Shown here piece after piece: positions 54,901-62,862 of a DNA stretch of 64,000 nt; within the stretch, counting starts at the first letter, position 1, and every line of letters begins with the position of its first letter. A program made the translations under genes and the position numbers. This DNA is from Sphingobacterium corticibacterium (GTDB lineage Bacteria; Bacteroidota; Bacteroidia; Sphingobacteriales; Sphingobacteriaceae). Location of the stretch: NCBI RefSeq assembly GCF_004208525.1, contig NZ_SGIT01000002.1, forward strand, positions 1,116,001 through 1,180,000, in the 5' to 3' direction. Below the pieces are notes generated by a model. The model was not told the DNA's origin. It worked only from the letters and a program-made list of their open reading frames with translations, and did no database searches.

Positions 54901-55135
54901 CCGCTCCTTGCGGCACTTGAATGGTATATTGCCCTTGGGCATCCGTACTCGTAGCGATTTGGGGTGATGAGCCCTTCACGAATACGGATACGCCACTAAG
55001 TGGTTGGCCGTCGGAGCTGGCTACGCTCCCTGACACATTTACTTGCTGTGCCAACGACATTGCCGGAATCAGGAGAAACGCAAACCATATGGTGTGCATA
55101 AATATTCTCATTTCCATCTTTAAATTCTTGATCAT
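51956..55135 (-). CDS. SusC/RagA-type TonB-dependent transporter (PUL 3)
   Basis: 1059 residues; several Met codons lie in the first 13 residues (55135, 55117, 55111, 55099) and the hydrophobic core HTIWFAFLLIPAMSLAQ follows. CarboxypepD_reg-like domain at about 32-110 (VNVSGSVASSDGQPLSGVSV), TonB-box region EEVVVVGYGTQRKVTLTGAV, plug with DISVLKDASAAIYGVRAANG and VVLVTTKKGTKTG, barrel ending NKTITAGLSLNF with terminal Phe. Plug sequences of the three SusC proteins in this window differ clearly. Given the two GH76 genes upstream, it probably imports alpha-mannan oligosaccharides. Confidence 0.97.
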   Translation of the reverse strand: MIKNLKMEMRIFMHTIWFAFLLIPAMSLAQQVNVSGSVASSDGQPLSGVSVFVKGSSPQIATSTDAQGQYTIQVPQGAVLHYSFVGFLSAEETVGTRSRIDVVLQADEAALEEVVVVGYGTQRKVTLTGAVSNIKGSEMIKTKNENPQNMLTGRVPGVRVWQRSAEPGNFAANFDIRGLGSPLIVIDGVPRTTADFQRLNANDIEDISVLKDASAAIYGVRAANGVVLVTTKKGTKTGRTSVSLNSTYTFQRPSGLPVLADPYQTMTIENERARNNIASPFNTIYPESVFEDFRTGKRRTTDWTSLIFSDYSPQTQQDLSITGGGDKSQYYVGVGHLYQEGFFKSGDLNYRKVNLRSNISAEVTKGLSFDLNLSGIVDQRNSPYSSSADIIRNYWRQGVLVPAYADPENTMLNYDGLDLEENTVAKMTSDISGYRKTGQKQIQSSASLNYDFGEVSDVLQGLSAKALVSYDYRMDNNNINRREYYQYALDPITELYVPKLYNLSAPNQIRREMFDKQQVLGQFVANYTREFNNLHQVTGMLGGEVQKQTGDNFFAQRNLAFAMDYLLGGVVQDQVGGMSDSFDDIYETSNAAVFGRANYTFADRYIAEVQFRYDGSSKFLPGRQWGFFPSGSVGWRISEEPFFKNWDKLRFVNQLKLRASYGVLGDDGDLQYDWATGYNYPATSDNAANGYYAQYAPGYMFGNQFIYGVSTLALPNQLITWYTSNTLNLGVDFEGWNGLFGFAVDYFERERKGLFARQTGDLPTVVGATAPRENLDSDKHFGMDVEISHRNQIGDLSYRVKAIGTITRQKHLVGSEKGPWGNSYDRWRNDNLNNRFQGMQFGYQGAGQYVDWDDVRSFPVYKDNQTLPGNYKYEDWNGDGEINGLDMRPLFFDNTPWMNFSFNFDASYKSFDLSFLLQGTALGSMQYLEPLRAIWGTNGGGILEQYVDRWHTVDPQADPWDPSQEWVSGYYGFTGNYPLETSTFNRVSTAYLRLKSIELGYTLPKFRPSSTMNLRVFANAYNLFTITGVKFVDPEHPEDELGRLYPLNKTITAGLSLNF

Positions 55136-55164
55136 ACAGGTTCTTTTTTAACTCTATTGATTAG

Positions 55165-56610
55165 CTATTTTGTTAATTCATATCTTGACAAAACCGCATA
55201 TTCGGCTGCAAAGGCGAAGGTAAACATCCCCTCTGTATCGTTTTTACCACGATCACGGTTCCATCCGACTAACAAGTTTGTAGGTAGAAGCCCGTTGTAG
55301 AAAAAACGCTCATACGCATAATCCAGATTTTTTTGAAACGCGTCGATATATTCATTCGTCTCTTTGTACGAAGGATAAAAGTCGACATATCCTCGCATCA
55401 GCACGCCGTTGAACCAGTTTCTAAAACCACTGATATCAAAGGTGTAATGATCTGCGACATTCACGCCTTTTTTTGCAAAGTAGGAAAAGCTGGCGTTTGC
55501 TAATGCCGCACCATCTGCACGATATTTGTCGTCTCCTGTAACACGGTGAAGATCGGCTGCTCCCGACAACATCGTGCCGCTATTGTAGGTTATAGCTGGC
55601 CCCACTCTATCACGACACGTCACTCCCCGGCGATAATTAACACCATCGATTTGCTCGAGCTGGGGAGATCCCGGCGTACAGCCTCCCATCATATCATCAT
55701 ACACCCCATCGCCTCGAAGAAGGGAGCGTTTCTGCCAATCGTAGATCTTCTCTGCAAACAGGAGATAATAGTCGCTTTTCTTCATTTGAATTGCCTTTCT
55801 AGTTCTTCTATCGGCAGCATCGATATAGCGATGTGTTATCTCATCGTTTTTCCCTTTATAGAGCTCGTGCAACCAAACTAGCGGACTTATCATCGGGCCA
55901 TTGCTACAAGCATGTTTGGTCACATAGCCGGGTCCCCAGGCGATTCCCCCTACCTCGTTTCCGTTCGTATCAAACGTACAGTCCCAGCCATCGAGCACAT
56001 ATTCCGTGAGGTATTCTGCTTTCTCCAGAAACAATTGGTTGCCGGTTACTTTATAAGCTTCCAGAAACTCTCGAATTAGCCACATTTGATCATCATAAAC
56101 ATTTTCAATCCCCTCTACTCGAGCGCCACCCTTGGAATTCCCACGATTTACACCGTATACGGTCCATTCGTTGGTACCGGTATAGGAGGTAAGCGTGAAT
56201 GTTCCTAAGTAAAAATCGGCCGCATCGTAGAGCTTCATCAGTTCTTGTTCGTATCTATTGAAATGGGCATTATAGCGTGTAGCGTCTCCCTTTTCCTTTT
56301 CCGTTTCAAGGGTATGAAGAATTGCCGTAACAGCCTCAATAGCACTCGTATACATCCATATACTACCTATTTCATTCGACCGCTGACCGGTATAGGGATT
56401 GTAATATCTTGCCATGGTCATTCCGCTTCCCGTAAAATAGGCTTCAAGCGCATTATCTGTAATCTCCATAGCGCGGGTCAGCGATCTCGTCGCCAGATCC
56501 GTATCCTCTGGCGGTGTTGTCCCATCATCGTTATTGCCCTTATCACAGGCACAGATAAAGAAGCATAGCAGACTCCCAACCGCGATAATTATACTTTTTT
56601 TCAGTTTCAT
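55165..56610 (-). CDS. GH76 family endo-alpha-1,6-mannanase, lipoprotein
   Basis: Family GH76 (alpha/alpha)6-barrel enzyme, 481 residues; characterised members are endo-alpha-1,6-mannanases cutting the backbone of fungal or mycobacterial mannan. Lipoprotein signal region LLCFFICACDKGNNDD with Cys22 the likely lipid site. The catalytic Asp pair is in VYDDQMWLIREF (Asp173, Asp174). Other landmarks: SIWMYTSAIEAVTAIL, GIAWGPGYVTKHACSNGPMI, RGVTCRDRVGPAITYNSGTM, FNGLLPTNLLVGWNRD, FTFAFAAEYAVLSRYE. Lipidation suggests a surface endo-enzyme that makes oligosaccharides for SusCD. A second GH76 lies two genes upstream; the pair share length and motifs and arose by duplication. Confidence 0.93.
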   Translation of the reverse strand: MKLKKSIIIAVGSLLCFFICACDKGNNDDGTTPPEDTDLATRSLTRAMEITDNALEAYFTGSGMTMARYYNPYTGQRSNEIGSIWMYTSAIEAVTAILHTLETEKEKGDATRYNAHFNRYEQELMKLYDAADFYLGTFTLTSYTGTNEWTVYGVNRGNSKGGARVEGIENVYDDQMWLIREFLEAYKVTGNQLFLEKAEYLTEYVLDGWDCTFDTNGNEVGGIAWGPGYVTKHACSNGPMISPLVWLHELYKGKNDEITHRYIDAADRRTRKAIQMKKSDYYLLFAEKIYDWQKRSLLRGDGVYDDMMGGCTPGSPQLEQIDGVNYRRGVTCRDRVGPAITYNSGTMLSGAADLHRVTGDDKYRADGAALANASFSYFAKKGVNVADHYTFDISGFRNWFNGVLMRGYVDFYPSYKETNEYIDAFQKNLDYAYERFFYNGLLPTNLLVGWNRDRGKNDTEGMFTFAFAAEYAVLSRYELTK

Positions 56611-56628
56611 CTTATTAAACTTATTTGG

Positions 56629-58437
56629 TTAATTCATTTTAATATTGTGCAGTACCAATTTATTCTCTCCGGTATTCGCCTCGCCATTATATACACCAAG
56701 CACTAACGTGACATCAGAACCATTGAATGAAGATAGGTCATAGGTAAACAAAGCGTATCCTTCCGGATTACCGGCTCCTCCGTCGCCATGCTTGAATTTC
56801 CAACAGCCATCACTTGCAGCCGACGCTTCTTGCGCTGTATTAGAGGCAGGTGAAAGATGCGTTACCGTACCGTCGTTTTCAATCGCCGTCAGTTTAAAGT
56901 AGGTAAAGTTACTTCCGAAATTACGGGTACTGAGCGTCAATCGGTTACTTCCGCCCGCGATAGAGAATTTAGTATACATATACGCTTCAGGCACCTTAGT
57001 GTCTACTTCTGGTGTATTTCGTGTCTTAATGATATATCCTTCCGAAGGAAATACTTCGGGGTCTTTTTTCAGCGGCATGAACATCCATTCCGCGGCAACG
57101 TGAGCGACATTCCGCCAGGCACGATACGCATCCACATAGTTATCACGGTTACCACTTACAGGACTGATCCCGGTAAACGATTTTTTGGTATGCGGCATGG
57201 TAGACCGAACGGTTTCATGGGAGAGCTTCCATCCGTCAATAACGTCGGTTCCAGGAAGCCAGTCCCAATTCTCGACTTTTCTGTCTGCAAACCGGATCGC
57301 CCGCAAAACGAGTTGCTTCCAATAATCCCCGGTCGCTTGCCTATATATTCCTATGGCAATGATTACCTCCTTATCGACATAAGCACTCAGGTCAAAATCA
57401 AAATCCGTGTAACCTCCCGAATAGGTGCGGTTTTGACCTACTTTCTCCGCTTTCGGTTCAGCGGCATTTAAATCAATGACCTGTACGCCGAAATAAACCG
57501 GTGCAGCGGCATCCGCATTGTGGGTTTGAACTCTCAGCGAAAGAATTTTGTTGTCTTCCGTAATCAATTTGCTACCATACACAAACGAATCAAAAACATC
57601 CATATCTGCTGGGTTATTTCGATCATCCCCGCTGTTACGGATCTGCAATGTCGTTCCTTCATTCTGCTCTTGCCATGCACCCCTGAAGTCTAAGGTGCTC
57701 ATATAGTTACATGCCCAGTCCCAATGTGGATAAGCATCGGCATTCCTTCCTCCGCGGTATTCGTTATAATACCATTTTTCGGCACTTTGCAAATCAATAG
57801 TGGTTAATCCAGGGAGCAATTCTTGACTTCCCATTTGGATATTAAGGGTAGCGATACCATCCACAAAATCAGCAGGAGATATCGTTCTCACAATCGTGAC
57901 ATATCCACTTTTCGTAAAAGTGACACTATAATTATTTTCAATCAGATTGGGAATGACAAAGGCTCCATTGTTATCGGTAGTCGCTGTTCCGCCAACCACA
58001 CCAATAGAAACAGTAACGCCTGAAAGTGGTTCACCTGCTTGGAGTGCATCCAATACTGTTCCTACAATTCTTGCGGAAGCACTGACCATTTCTACATTCA
58101 CGGTAGCGACACCATTGTCATCAAAATCATTCGCCGTTACCGTTAAACCAACTGCCAACCAGCCATCTTTCTCAAACTTGACCGCATGTGTTCTGTAGGT
58201 CACATTGTCAAAAGAATACTTCCCATCATTCCCACTTGTGGTAACCTGATCGTCTTCATTGATGCCCGAAAGGGTGACCTTCATCCCTGCAATGGGTTCA
58301 CCATTTGCATCGGTTACTGTACCAACAACTTGCCCACGTCGGTTATCCGTAGGATCATGCTCCTTTTTACACCCGAAATGTAAGATGAACATCAGCGTGG
58401 CCACTGCCACATAGCATACTTTTTTTAGGTTTTTCAT
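56629..58437 (-). CDS. CarboxypepD_reg x2 lipoprotein with C-terminal beta-sandwiches, probable glycan binder
   Basis: 602 residues from the ATG at 58437 (MKNLKKVCYVAVATLMFILH, lipidated Cys23); the frame continues to 58455. Two tandem carboxypeptidase-regulatory-like Ig folds come first, about 35-120 (QVVGTVTDANGEPIAGMKVT) and 122-205 (RIVGTVLDALQAGEPLSGVT). The remaining 390 residues look like two jelly-roll domains (LQIRNSGDDRNNPADMDVFD, YTDFDFDLSAYVDKEVIIAI; then TKFSIAGGSNRLTLSTRN, YDLSSFNGSDVTLVLGVYNG), the fold of many carbohydrate-binding modules. No catalytic motif. Placed between two GH76 genes in the alpha-mannan operon, so a surface mannan-binding role is a fair inference; the C-terminal half does not match a family I can name. 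Confidence 0.75.
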   Translation of the reverse strand: MKNLKKVCYVAVATLMFILHFGCKKEHDPTDNRRGQVVGTVTDANGEPIAGMKVTLSGINEDDQVTTSGNDGKYSFDNVTYRTHAVKFEKDGWLAVGLTVTANDFDDNGVATVNVEMVSASARIVGTVLDALQAGEPLSGVTVSIGVVGGTATTDNNGAFVIPNLIENNYSVTFTKSGYVTIVRTISPADFVDGIATLNIQMGSQELLPGLTTIDLQSAEKWYYNEYRGGRNADAYPHWDWACNYMSTLDFRGAWQEQNEGTTLQIRNSGDDRNNPADMDVFDSFVYGSKLITEDNKILSLRVQTHNADAAAPVYFGVQVIDLNAAEPKAEKVGQNRTYSGGYTDFDFDLSAYVDKEVIIAIGIYRQATGDYWKQLVLRAIRFADRKVENWDWLPGTDVIDGWKLSHETVRSTMPHTKKSFTGISPVSGNRDNYVDAYRAWRNVAHVAAEWMFMPLKKDPEVFPSEGYIIKTRNTPEVDTKVPEAYMYTKFSIAGGSNRLTLSTRNFGSNFTYFKLTAIENDGTVTHLSPASNTAQEASAASDGCWKFKHGDGGAGNPEGYALFTYDLSSFNGSDVTLVLGVYNGEANTGENKLVLHNIKMN

Positions 58438-58494
58438 TTGATTAATCTTTTTCATTCATTTTTAAATAGGTTCGTTTATTTTTTAGCGTAGCAT

Positions 58495-59973
58495 TTACAA
58501 TCCTTTCTCCAACTGATGTTTTCCCAAAATAGCATACTGTGCGGCATAGGTAAACATGAACATCCCTTCTACGCCCTGCTTCTCCTTTTCTTTCCCCCAT
58601 CCCTTCAACAAGTTTGTCGGGAGGAAACCATCTTGATGAAATCGCTCAAAACCATAATCCAGATTTCGTTGGAAGGCCGTTAGATAATTTCCTATTTGCG
58701 TATCAAGCCGACTCGCTTCTTCGTAACTGCGCATGAGGATACCATTAAACCAATTGTTAAAGCCATTGGTTTCAAAGCTGTAATATTGCGGAACATCCTT
58801 TCCCAAAGAAGCAAATTGCTGGAAACTGTTCTTAGCCAGCTCCCGGCCATCCGTTGCATATTTTTCGTCTCCCGTTACGCGATAAAGGTCCACAGCACCC
58901 GACAACATTGTTCCGCTGTTATAGGTATACGCTTTTCCTACGGCTTGCGTCAATGGTGTGTTTGCACGGTATCGTATACCATCCACCTCTTCGTAACGTA
59001 TATCACAATTTGGCACGCAACCGCCCATCATATCCGTGTATACACCAGCTGTATTAAGTAGGTTTTTTTTCTGCCATTCGTAAATAGATCGTGCATAGTC
59101 AAGATAGTAGCGTTGTTTTTCCAGCTGTTCGGTTCGACGAGTTTGTTTGTCTCCTTCATCAATATAGCGATGTTCAATTTTGTCCGATTTGCCTTTATAC
59201 ATTTCATGTAGCCAAACCAGCGGACTGATTAATGGTCCGTTACTACAGGCATGCTTCGTGGTATAACCGGGACCCCAAGGGATTCCGCCATTTTCTTTCC
59301 CATTGTTATCGCGAGTTACGTCCCACCCATCTAACACATAAGCCGTTAAATACTCTGCTTTTTTCAAATATTCCTTTTTACCCGTTAGTTTATAGGAATC
59401 CAATAACTCACGGATCAACCACATCTGATCGTCATATACATTCAGTATACCAGAAACGTTTGCTTGCCCCTTCTGATTGACACGATCAACAGCATATACA
59501 GACCATTCTTTCGTCTGTGTATAGGAAACGAGTTCAAAAGTGCCCAGGTAATAGTCTGCATTCGCATACAGATTGTCCAGCAATGTCACGTAGCGATCGT
59601 AATGATCATTATACAATGTACTCCCATCTATATGCTGAGCATGCTTAAGCCCTGACAGCACCGCATTGACCGCTTCAATTCCGGCGGTATACATCCAAAC
59701 AGAAGCACGCTCATCAGATTTAACGTTGGTAAACGGGTTATAAAAGCGTCGCATCTCAAAAGTCTCGGGGTCAAAATAATGTGCGATGGTTACATCGATC
59801 AAATCTATAGAACGTTGCAGGTTCTGCATCGCAATAGCCTGGGGATCATCCATACCTGACTCCCCTAGCATATCAGGGGGTGACGGGCTCCTGACAGCTC
59901 CTGATCGTACGACAGTTATCGAAGTAAAGCTCAATAGCATCGTACAACACATGGCAATAATGGAAAACTTCAT
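58495..59973 (-). CDS. GH76 family endo-alpha-1,6-mannanase (first gene of PUL 3)
   Basis: 492 residues. N-terminal hydrophobic segment MKFSIIAMCCTMLLSFTSIT is a signal peptide, without a convincing lipobox near its end, so probably periplasmic or secreted rather than surface-anchored. Catalytic Asp pair in VYDDQMWLIREL (Asp181, Asp182). Landmarks shared with the downstream GH76: SVWMYTAGIEAVNAVL, GIPWGPGYTTKHACSNGPLI, TQAVGKAYTYNSGTM, FHQDGFLPTNLLKGWGK. It leads the ten-gene leftward operon. Its promoter region is shared with the divergent Kelch/winged-helix regulator and contains GGTTAA-type inverted repeats. Confidence 0.92.
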   Translation of the reverse strand: MKFSIIAMCCTMLLSFTSITVVRSGAVRSPSPPDMLGESGMDDPQAIAMQNLQRSIDLIDVTIAHYFDPETFEMRRFYNPFTNVKSDERASVWMYTAGIEAVNAVLSGLKHAQHIDGSTLYNDHYDRYVTLLDNLYANADYYLGTFELVSYTQTKEWSVYAVDRVNQKGQANVSGILNVYDDQMWLIRELLDSYKLTGKKEYLKKAEYLTAYVLDGWDVTRDNNGKENGGIPWGPGYTTKHACSNGPLISPLVWLHEMYKGKSDKIEHRYIDEGDKQTRRTEQLEKQRYYLDYARSIYEWQKKNLLNTAGVYTDMMGGCVPNCDIRYEEVDGIRYRANTPLTQAVGKAYTYNSGTMLSGAVDLYRVTGDEKYATDGRELAKNSFQQFASLGKDVPQYYSFETNGFNNWFNGILMRSYEEASRLDTQIGNYLTAFQRNLDYGFERFHQDGFLPTNLLKGWGKEKEKQGVEGMFMFTYAAQYAILGKHQLEKGL

Positions 59974-60074
59974 GTTTGAGATTAGTTAAGTTTATAATAA
60001 AAAAATTTAAAATTGGCGGAATAGTCTTTCGACGTATTTCGTAACCAAAGTAGCGAGACCGGGATTAAAACTAG

Positions 60075-60095
60075 GGTTAAAAATGAGATTTAACC
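60075..60095. promoter_or_regulatory. Operator-like palindrome upstream of PUL 3
   Basis: GGTTAAA (60075-60081), 7 bp, TTTAACC (60089-60095): a perfect inverted repeat in the 272-bp gap between the GH76 operon and the divergent regulator. A further TTAACCC half-site is at 60109-60115, which also pairs with GGGTTAA at 60074-60080. It lies about 100 bp before the GH76 start and 150 bp before the regulator start, a fitting place for a site bound by that regulator. Confidence 0.45.
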
Positions 60096-60245
60096 GCTAA
60101 AAAAAACATTAACCCTTCTATATTACCTTTATGATCTCATTTTTTAAGCCATATTGTGACCCGACTTTTCTTCTGCATGCCTCTAATTTTTTTGTATAAT
60201 ATTAGCTACCTTTGCAATAAAGGTTATAAATTGTATATCATATTT

Positions 60246-62792
60246 ATGACAATGATAAACCGAAACATGTGCATTTACCGAATACAGTTTTTTCTATTTT
60301 ATCTTCTCTTTTTGATGATGTTGCAGGCTGTTTCAAGCCGTGCTTATGCACAAGGTATCCGATTTACCGGAAGCAGCCAACCTATAGAGAAACGTACTTC
60401 TGCCACTTTTTTTTCGGATGCAGCTCCCACTTTTTACGATTTGTTTGCTATCCATTTTGATCTCCAGCTACCTAATGATAGAACCATGGGGTATATTGTT
60501 CGGATTAAAGAAGAAAATCAGGGCTCTATTTTCAATTTACATTATGATGAAGAAGAAGGACAAGCTGTATTTCGGCTAAACGAAGAGGGCAAAACCAGCT
60601 TGATTACCACTCGGATTCCGCTTGAATACCTTATTGAACGACATTGGTTTCCGATACTGTTGGAGTATGATCTTCGGGGGGGAAAAATCAAACTGCAGAT
60701 TGCCAATGCAGCACCACAATTTGCCTCCGTACAAATAGAGTCGCCATATTCTCCTAACATAACATTTGGACGTAGCGATTACATGATTGATGTTCCTTCG
60801 TTCTCTCTTCGAAATTTCCGTGTCGGTAACAAAGTGAAGGAAATTTCCTTCCCTCTACGGGAAAGCGAGGGAAATAAACTGCATAATGCTTCCGGTGAAG
60901 TGATGGGAAAGGTTACCAACGGTACTTGGTTATTGAACGATGCCTATCATTGGCATAGACACACCGAGATGCATTCCTCCACTCCTTCGGGCGCTACTTA
61001 TGATCCAAAGCGAAAATCTATCTACTACTTCAATCGAGATTCTTTAGGAATTTATGAAATTCAAACCGGCGTAACACGGAGTATCCGTTTCCTTACCCCT
61101 TGCCCAATGAAACTTAAGCTCGGAAACAGTTTTATAGATCATGAAGAAAACAGGCTGTATGTCTATGAAACTTATTATGAAGAACCTTATACTGGGCCCA
61201 CAGTCGTAAGCTTAGATTTAGATGATTTTAGCTGGAGAATAGAAAGCAGCGACTACCTACAACGAGAATTGAACCACCATGCTGCATACTTTCTTCCCGA
61301 TAGCCGCAGATTACTGTTATTTGGTGGATATGGCAACATGGTTTATAGTAACGATCTGCTATTTTATAATTTAACGGATGGAAATTGGTCTAAACCGGAG
61401 ACCATGCGCGGAGACTCTATTTTACCTCGATATTTTACCTCTACAGGTAGATCGGAGGTGAACCAAAAAATCTATATTTTTGGCGGTATGGGTAATGAGT
61501 CTGGCCAGCATATAGTAGGACGAAAATATTTCTACGACCTTTATATGTTAGATCCAACAACCGGAAAAACCACAAAACTCTGGGACGTAGACCGGAAGGA
61601 AAACTTTTTCGTGCCAGCTCGTGGCTTAGTCATCCCTGATTCTAACTGGATTTACATGCTCGGATACCCCGAGCATTTAACACACTCGTTTATTAAACTG
61701 CGTCGGTTTGCCATTCATGATGGTCAATATGAAGAATTGGGCGACTCCATTCCGATTTATTCCGACAAGATTAGTACCCATGCGAATCTATATTTTGACC
61801 CTCATCTGAAGAAGCTGATCGCATTGGTACAGGAATCGGATGATGACATCCGGTCTACGCTTACCGTATACAGTCTAGACTTTCCGGCTATCAGCGAGTC
61901 CCAACTCTACGCTTTTCCGGGTTCTGGTACACAAAAAAATATAGGATTTTACGTGTTCGTTTTGGCGCTCGGTGGACTATGCATCGGAGCCTTGGTATAC
62001 AAAATTTCCCGTCGCCCGAAGCAACCCGAATCTGTGGTAGCACTGCCTGATGAGCCAACGTTACCCGAACAGCCACAGACGAATTGTATTTATCTTTTTG
62101 GAGACTTCACGGTCCTAGATAGACGAGGAATGGATATTTCCCATTTGTTCAGCGCACGCTTACAACAGGTTTTCTGTTTGGTGCTGTTCCATAGCTCCAA
62201 TACGGGCATCAGTTCCAATCTCCTTACCCATTTACTGTGGCCGGACAAACCAAAAGATAAGGCCAAGACCTCTAGAGGAGTAGCCATAAATAATCTACGG
62301 AAGGTATTGAGTGAATTGGATGGTATAGAAATTATTTATGAAGAGGGACATTATCGTGTACTATTCGAATCTATTTGCTATTGTGATTATTGGCGTCTGA
62401 AAGAGCTTCTTACGCAAGGTGCCGATGTCCTTTCTCCAGAGATTCTACATATTCTGGAACGTGGAGAATTCCTATTAGGCATGGACGATCCTATTTTTGA
62501 TAAGTCAAAATATGATATCGAAAGTATGTTGATCGAAAGGTTTCAAAAGTGTATAGCCAAAAGTCGTGAGGATAAAAACTGGTCTTCGCTATTTCGTGCA
62601 GCAGACGCCTTACTTACGATCGACGCCGTTAATGAACTAGCCTTGGAACAAGGGCTTTACGCATTGTATAAAGGAAAACTCGAATCTCGCGCAACAATTT
62701 TCTATAAGCGTTTCGCGGAGAACTATCGGCGTTTGATGGGAGAAGATTATGCTTACACCTTTGAAGATATATGGCAGCGAACAATCCAATAA
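60246..62792 (+). CDS. Membrane-spanning one-component regulator: LamG-like/Kelch sensor + winged helix-BTAD
   Basis: 848 residues from the ATG at 60246, which places a signal sequence at the start (cleavage near SRAYAQ). The frame extends to a GTG at 60156 but without a better signal. Periplasmic part: a LamG-like beta-sandwich (about 35-205; ITFGRSDYMIDVPSFSLRNF) and a Kelch-type propeller (about 240-560; YFLPDSRRLLLFGGYGNM, KIYIFGGMGNESGQ). One membrane helix at about 565-587 (FYVFVLALGGLCIGALVY). Cytoplasmic part: an OmpR/SARP-type winged helix (about 612-705; CIYLFGDFTVLDRRGMDISH, LLTHLLWPDKPKDKAK, AINNLRKVLSELDG) and a BTAD-like helical domain (about 710-840). I infer a one-component sensor that binds glycan outside and DNA inside. 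Divergent from the alpha-mannan operon, which it probably controls. Confidence 0.8.
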   Translation: MTMINRNMCIYRIQFFLFYLLFLMMLQAVSSRAYAQGIRFTGSSQPIEKRTSATFFSDAAPTFYDLFAIHFDLQLPNDRTMGYIVRIKEENQGSIFNLHYDEEEGQAVFRLNEEGKTSLITTRIPLEYLIERHWFPILLEYDLRGGKIKLQIANAAPQFASVQIESPYSPNITFGRSDYMIDVPSFSLRNFRVGNKVKEISFPLRESEGNKLHNASGEVMGKVTNGTWLLNDAYHWHRHTEMHSSTPSGATYDPKRKSIYYFNRDSLGIYEIQTGVTRSIRFLTPCPMKLKLGNSFIDHEENRLYVYETYYEEPYTGPTVVSLDLDDFSWRIESSDYLQRELNHHAAYFLPDSRRLLLFGGYGNMVYSNDLLFYNLTDGNWSKPETMRGDSILPRYFTSTGRSEVNQKIYIFGGMGNESGQHIVGRKYFYDLYMLDPTTGKTTKLWDVDRKENFFVPARGLVIPDSNWIYMLGYPEHLTHSFIKLRRFAIHDGQYEELGDSIPIYSDKISTHANLYFDPHLKKLIALVQESDDDIRSTLTVYSLDFPAISESQLYAFPGSGTQKNIGFYVFVLALGGLCIGALVYKISRRPKQPESVVALPDEPTLPEQPQTNCIYLFGDFTVLDRRGMDISHLFSARLQQVFCLVLFHSSNTGISSNLLTHLLWPDKPKDKAKTSRGVAINNLRKVLSELDGIEIIYEEGHYRVLFESICYCDYWRLKELLTQGADVLSPEILHILERGEFLLGMDDPIFDKSKYDIESMLIERFQKCIAKSREDKNWSSLFRAADALLTIDAVNELALEQGLYALYKGKLESRATIFYKRFAENYRRLMGEDYAYTFEDIWQRTIQ

Positions 62793-62860
62793 AAGGATCA
62801 TCCCTATTCTTATCTTATTGTTTCATGACGAATAGAGATGATCCATATACGCCTTTTATT
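62788..62860. terminator. Bidirectional terminator between regulator and galK
   Basis: Stem GGATCATCCCTATTC / GAATAGAGATGATCC (62795-62809 and 62830-62844; 14 of 15 pairs, loop of 20), flanked by outer arms AATAAAAGG / CCTTTTATT that supply T-rich tails on both strands. It starts at the regulator stop codon and ends 2 bp before the galactokinase stop. Confidence 0.7.
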
Positions 62861-62862
62861 AT

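Noticed and set aside
60156..60245. GTG-initiated 30-residue extension of the Kelch regulator
   Set aside because: It puts a second hydrophobic stretch before the real signal peptide; the ATG at 60246 gives a normal signal.
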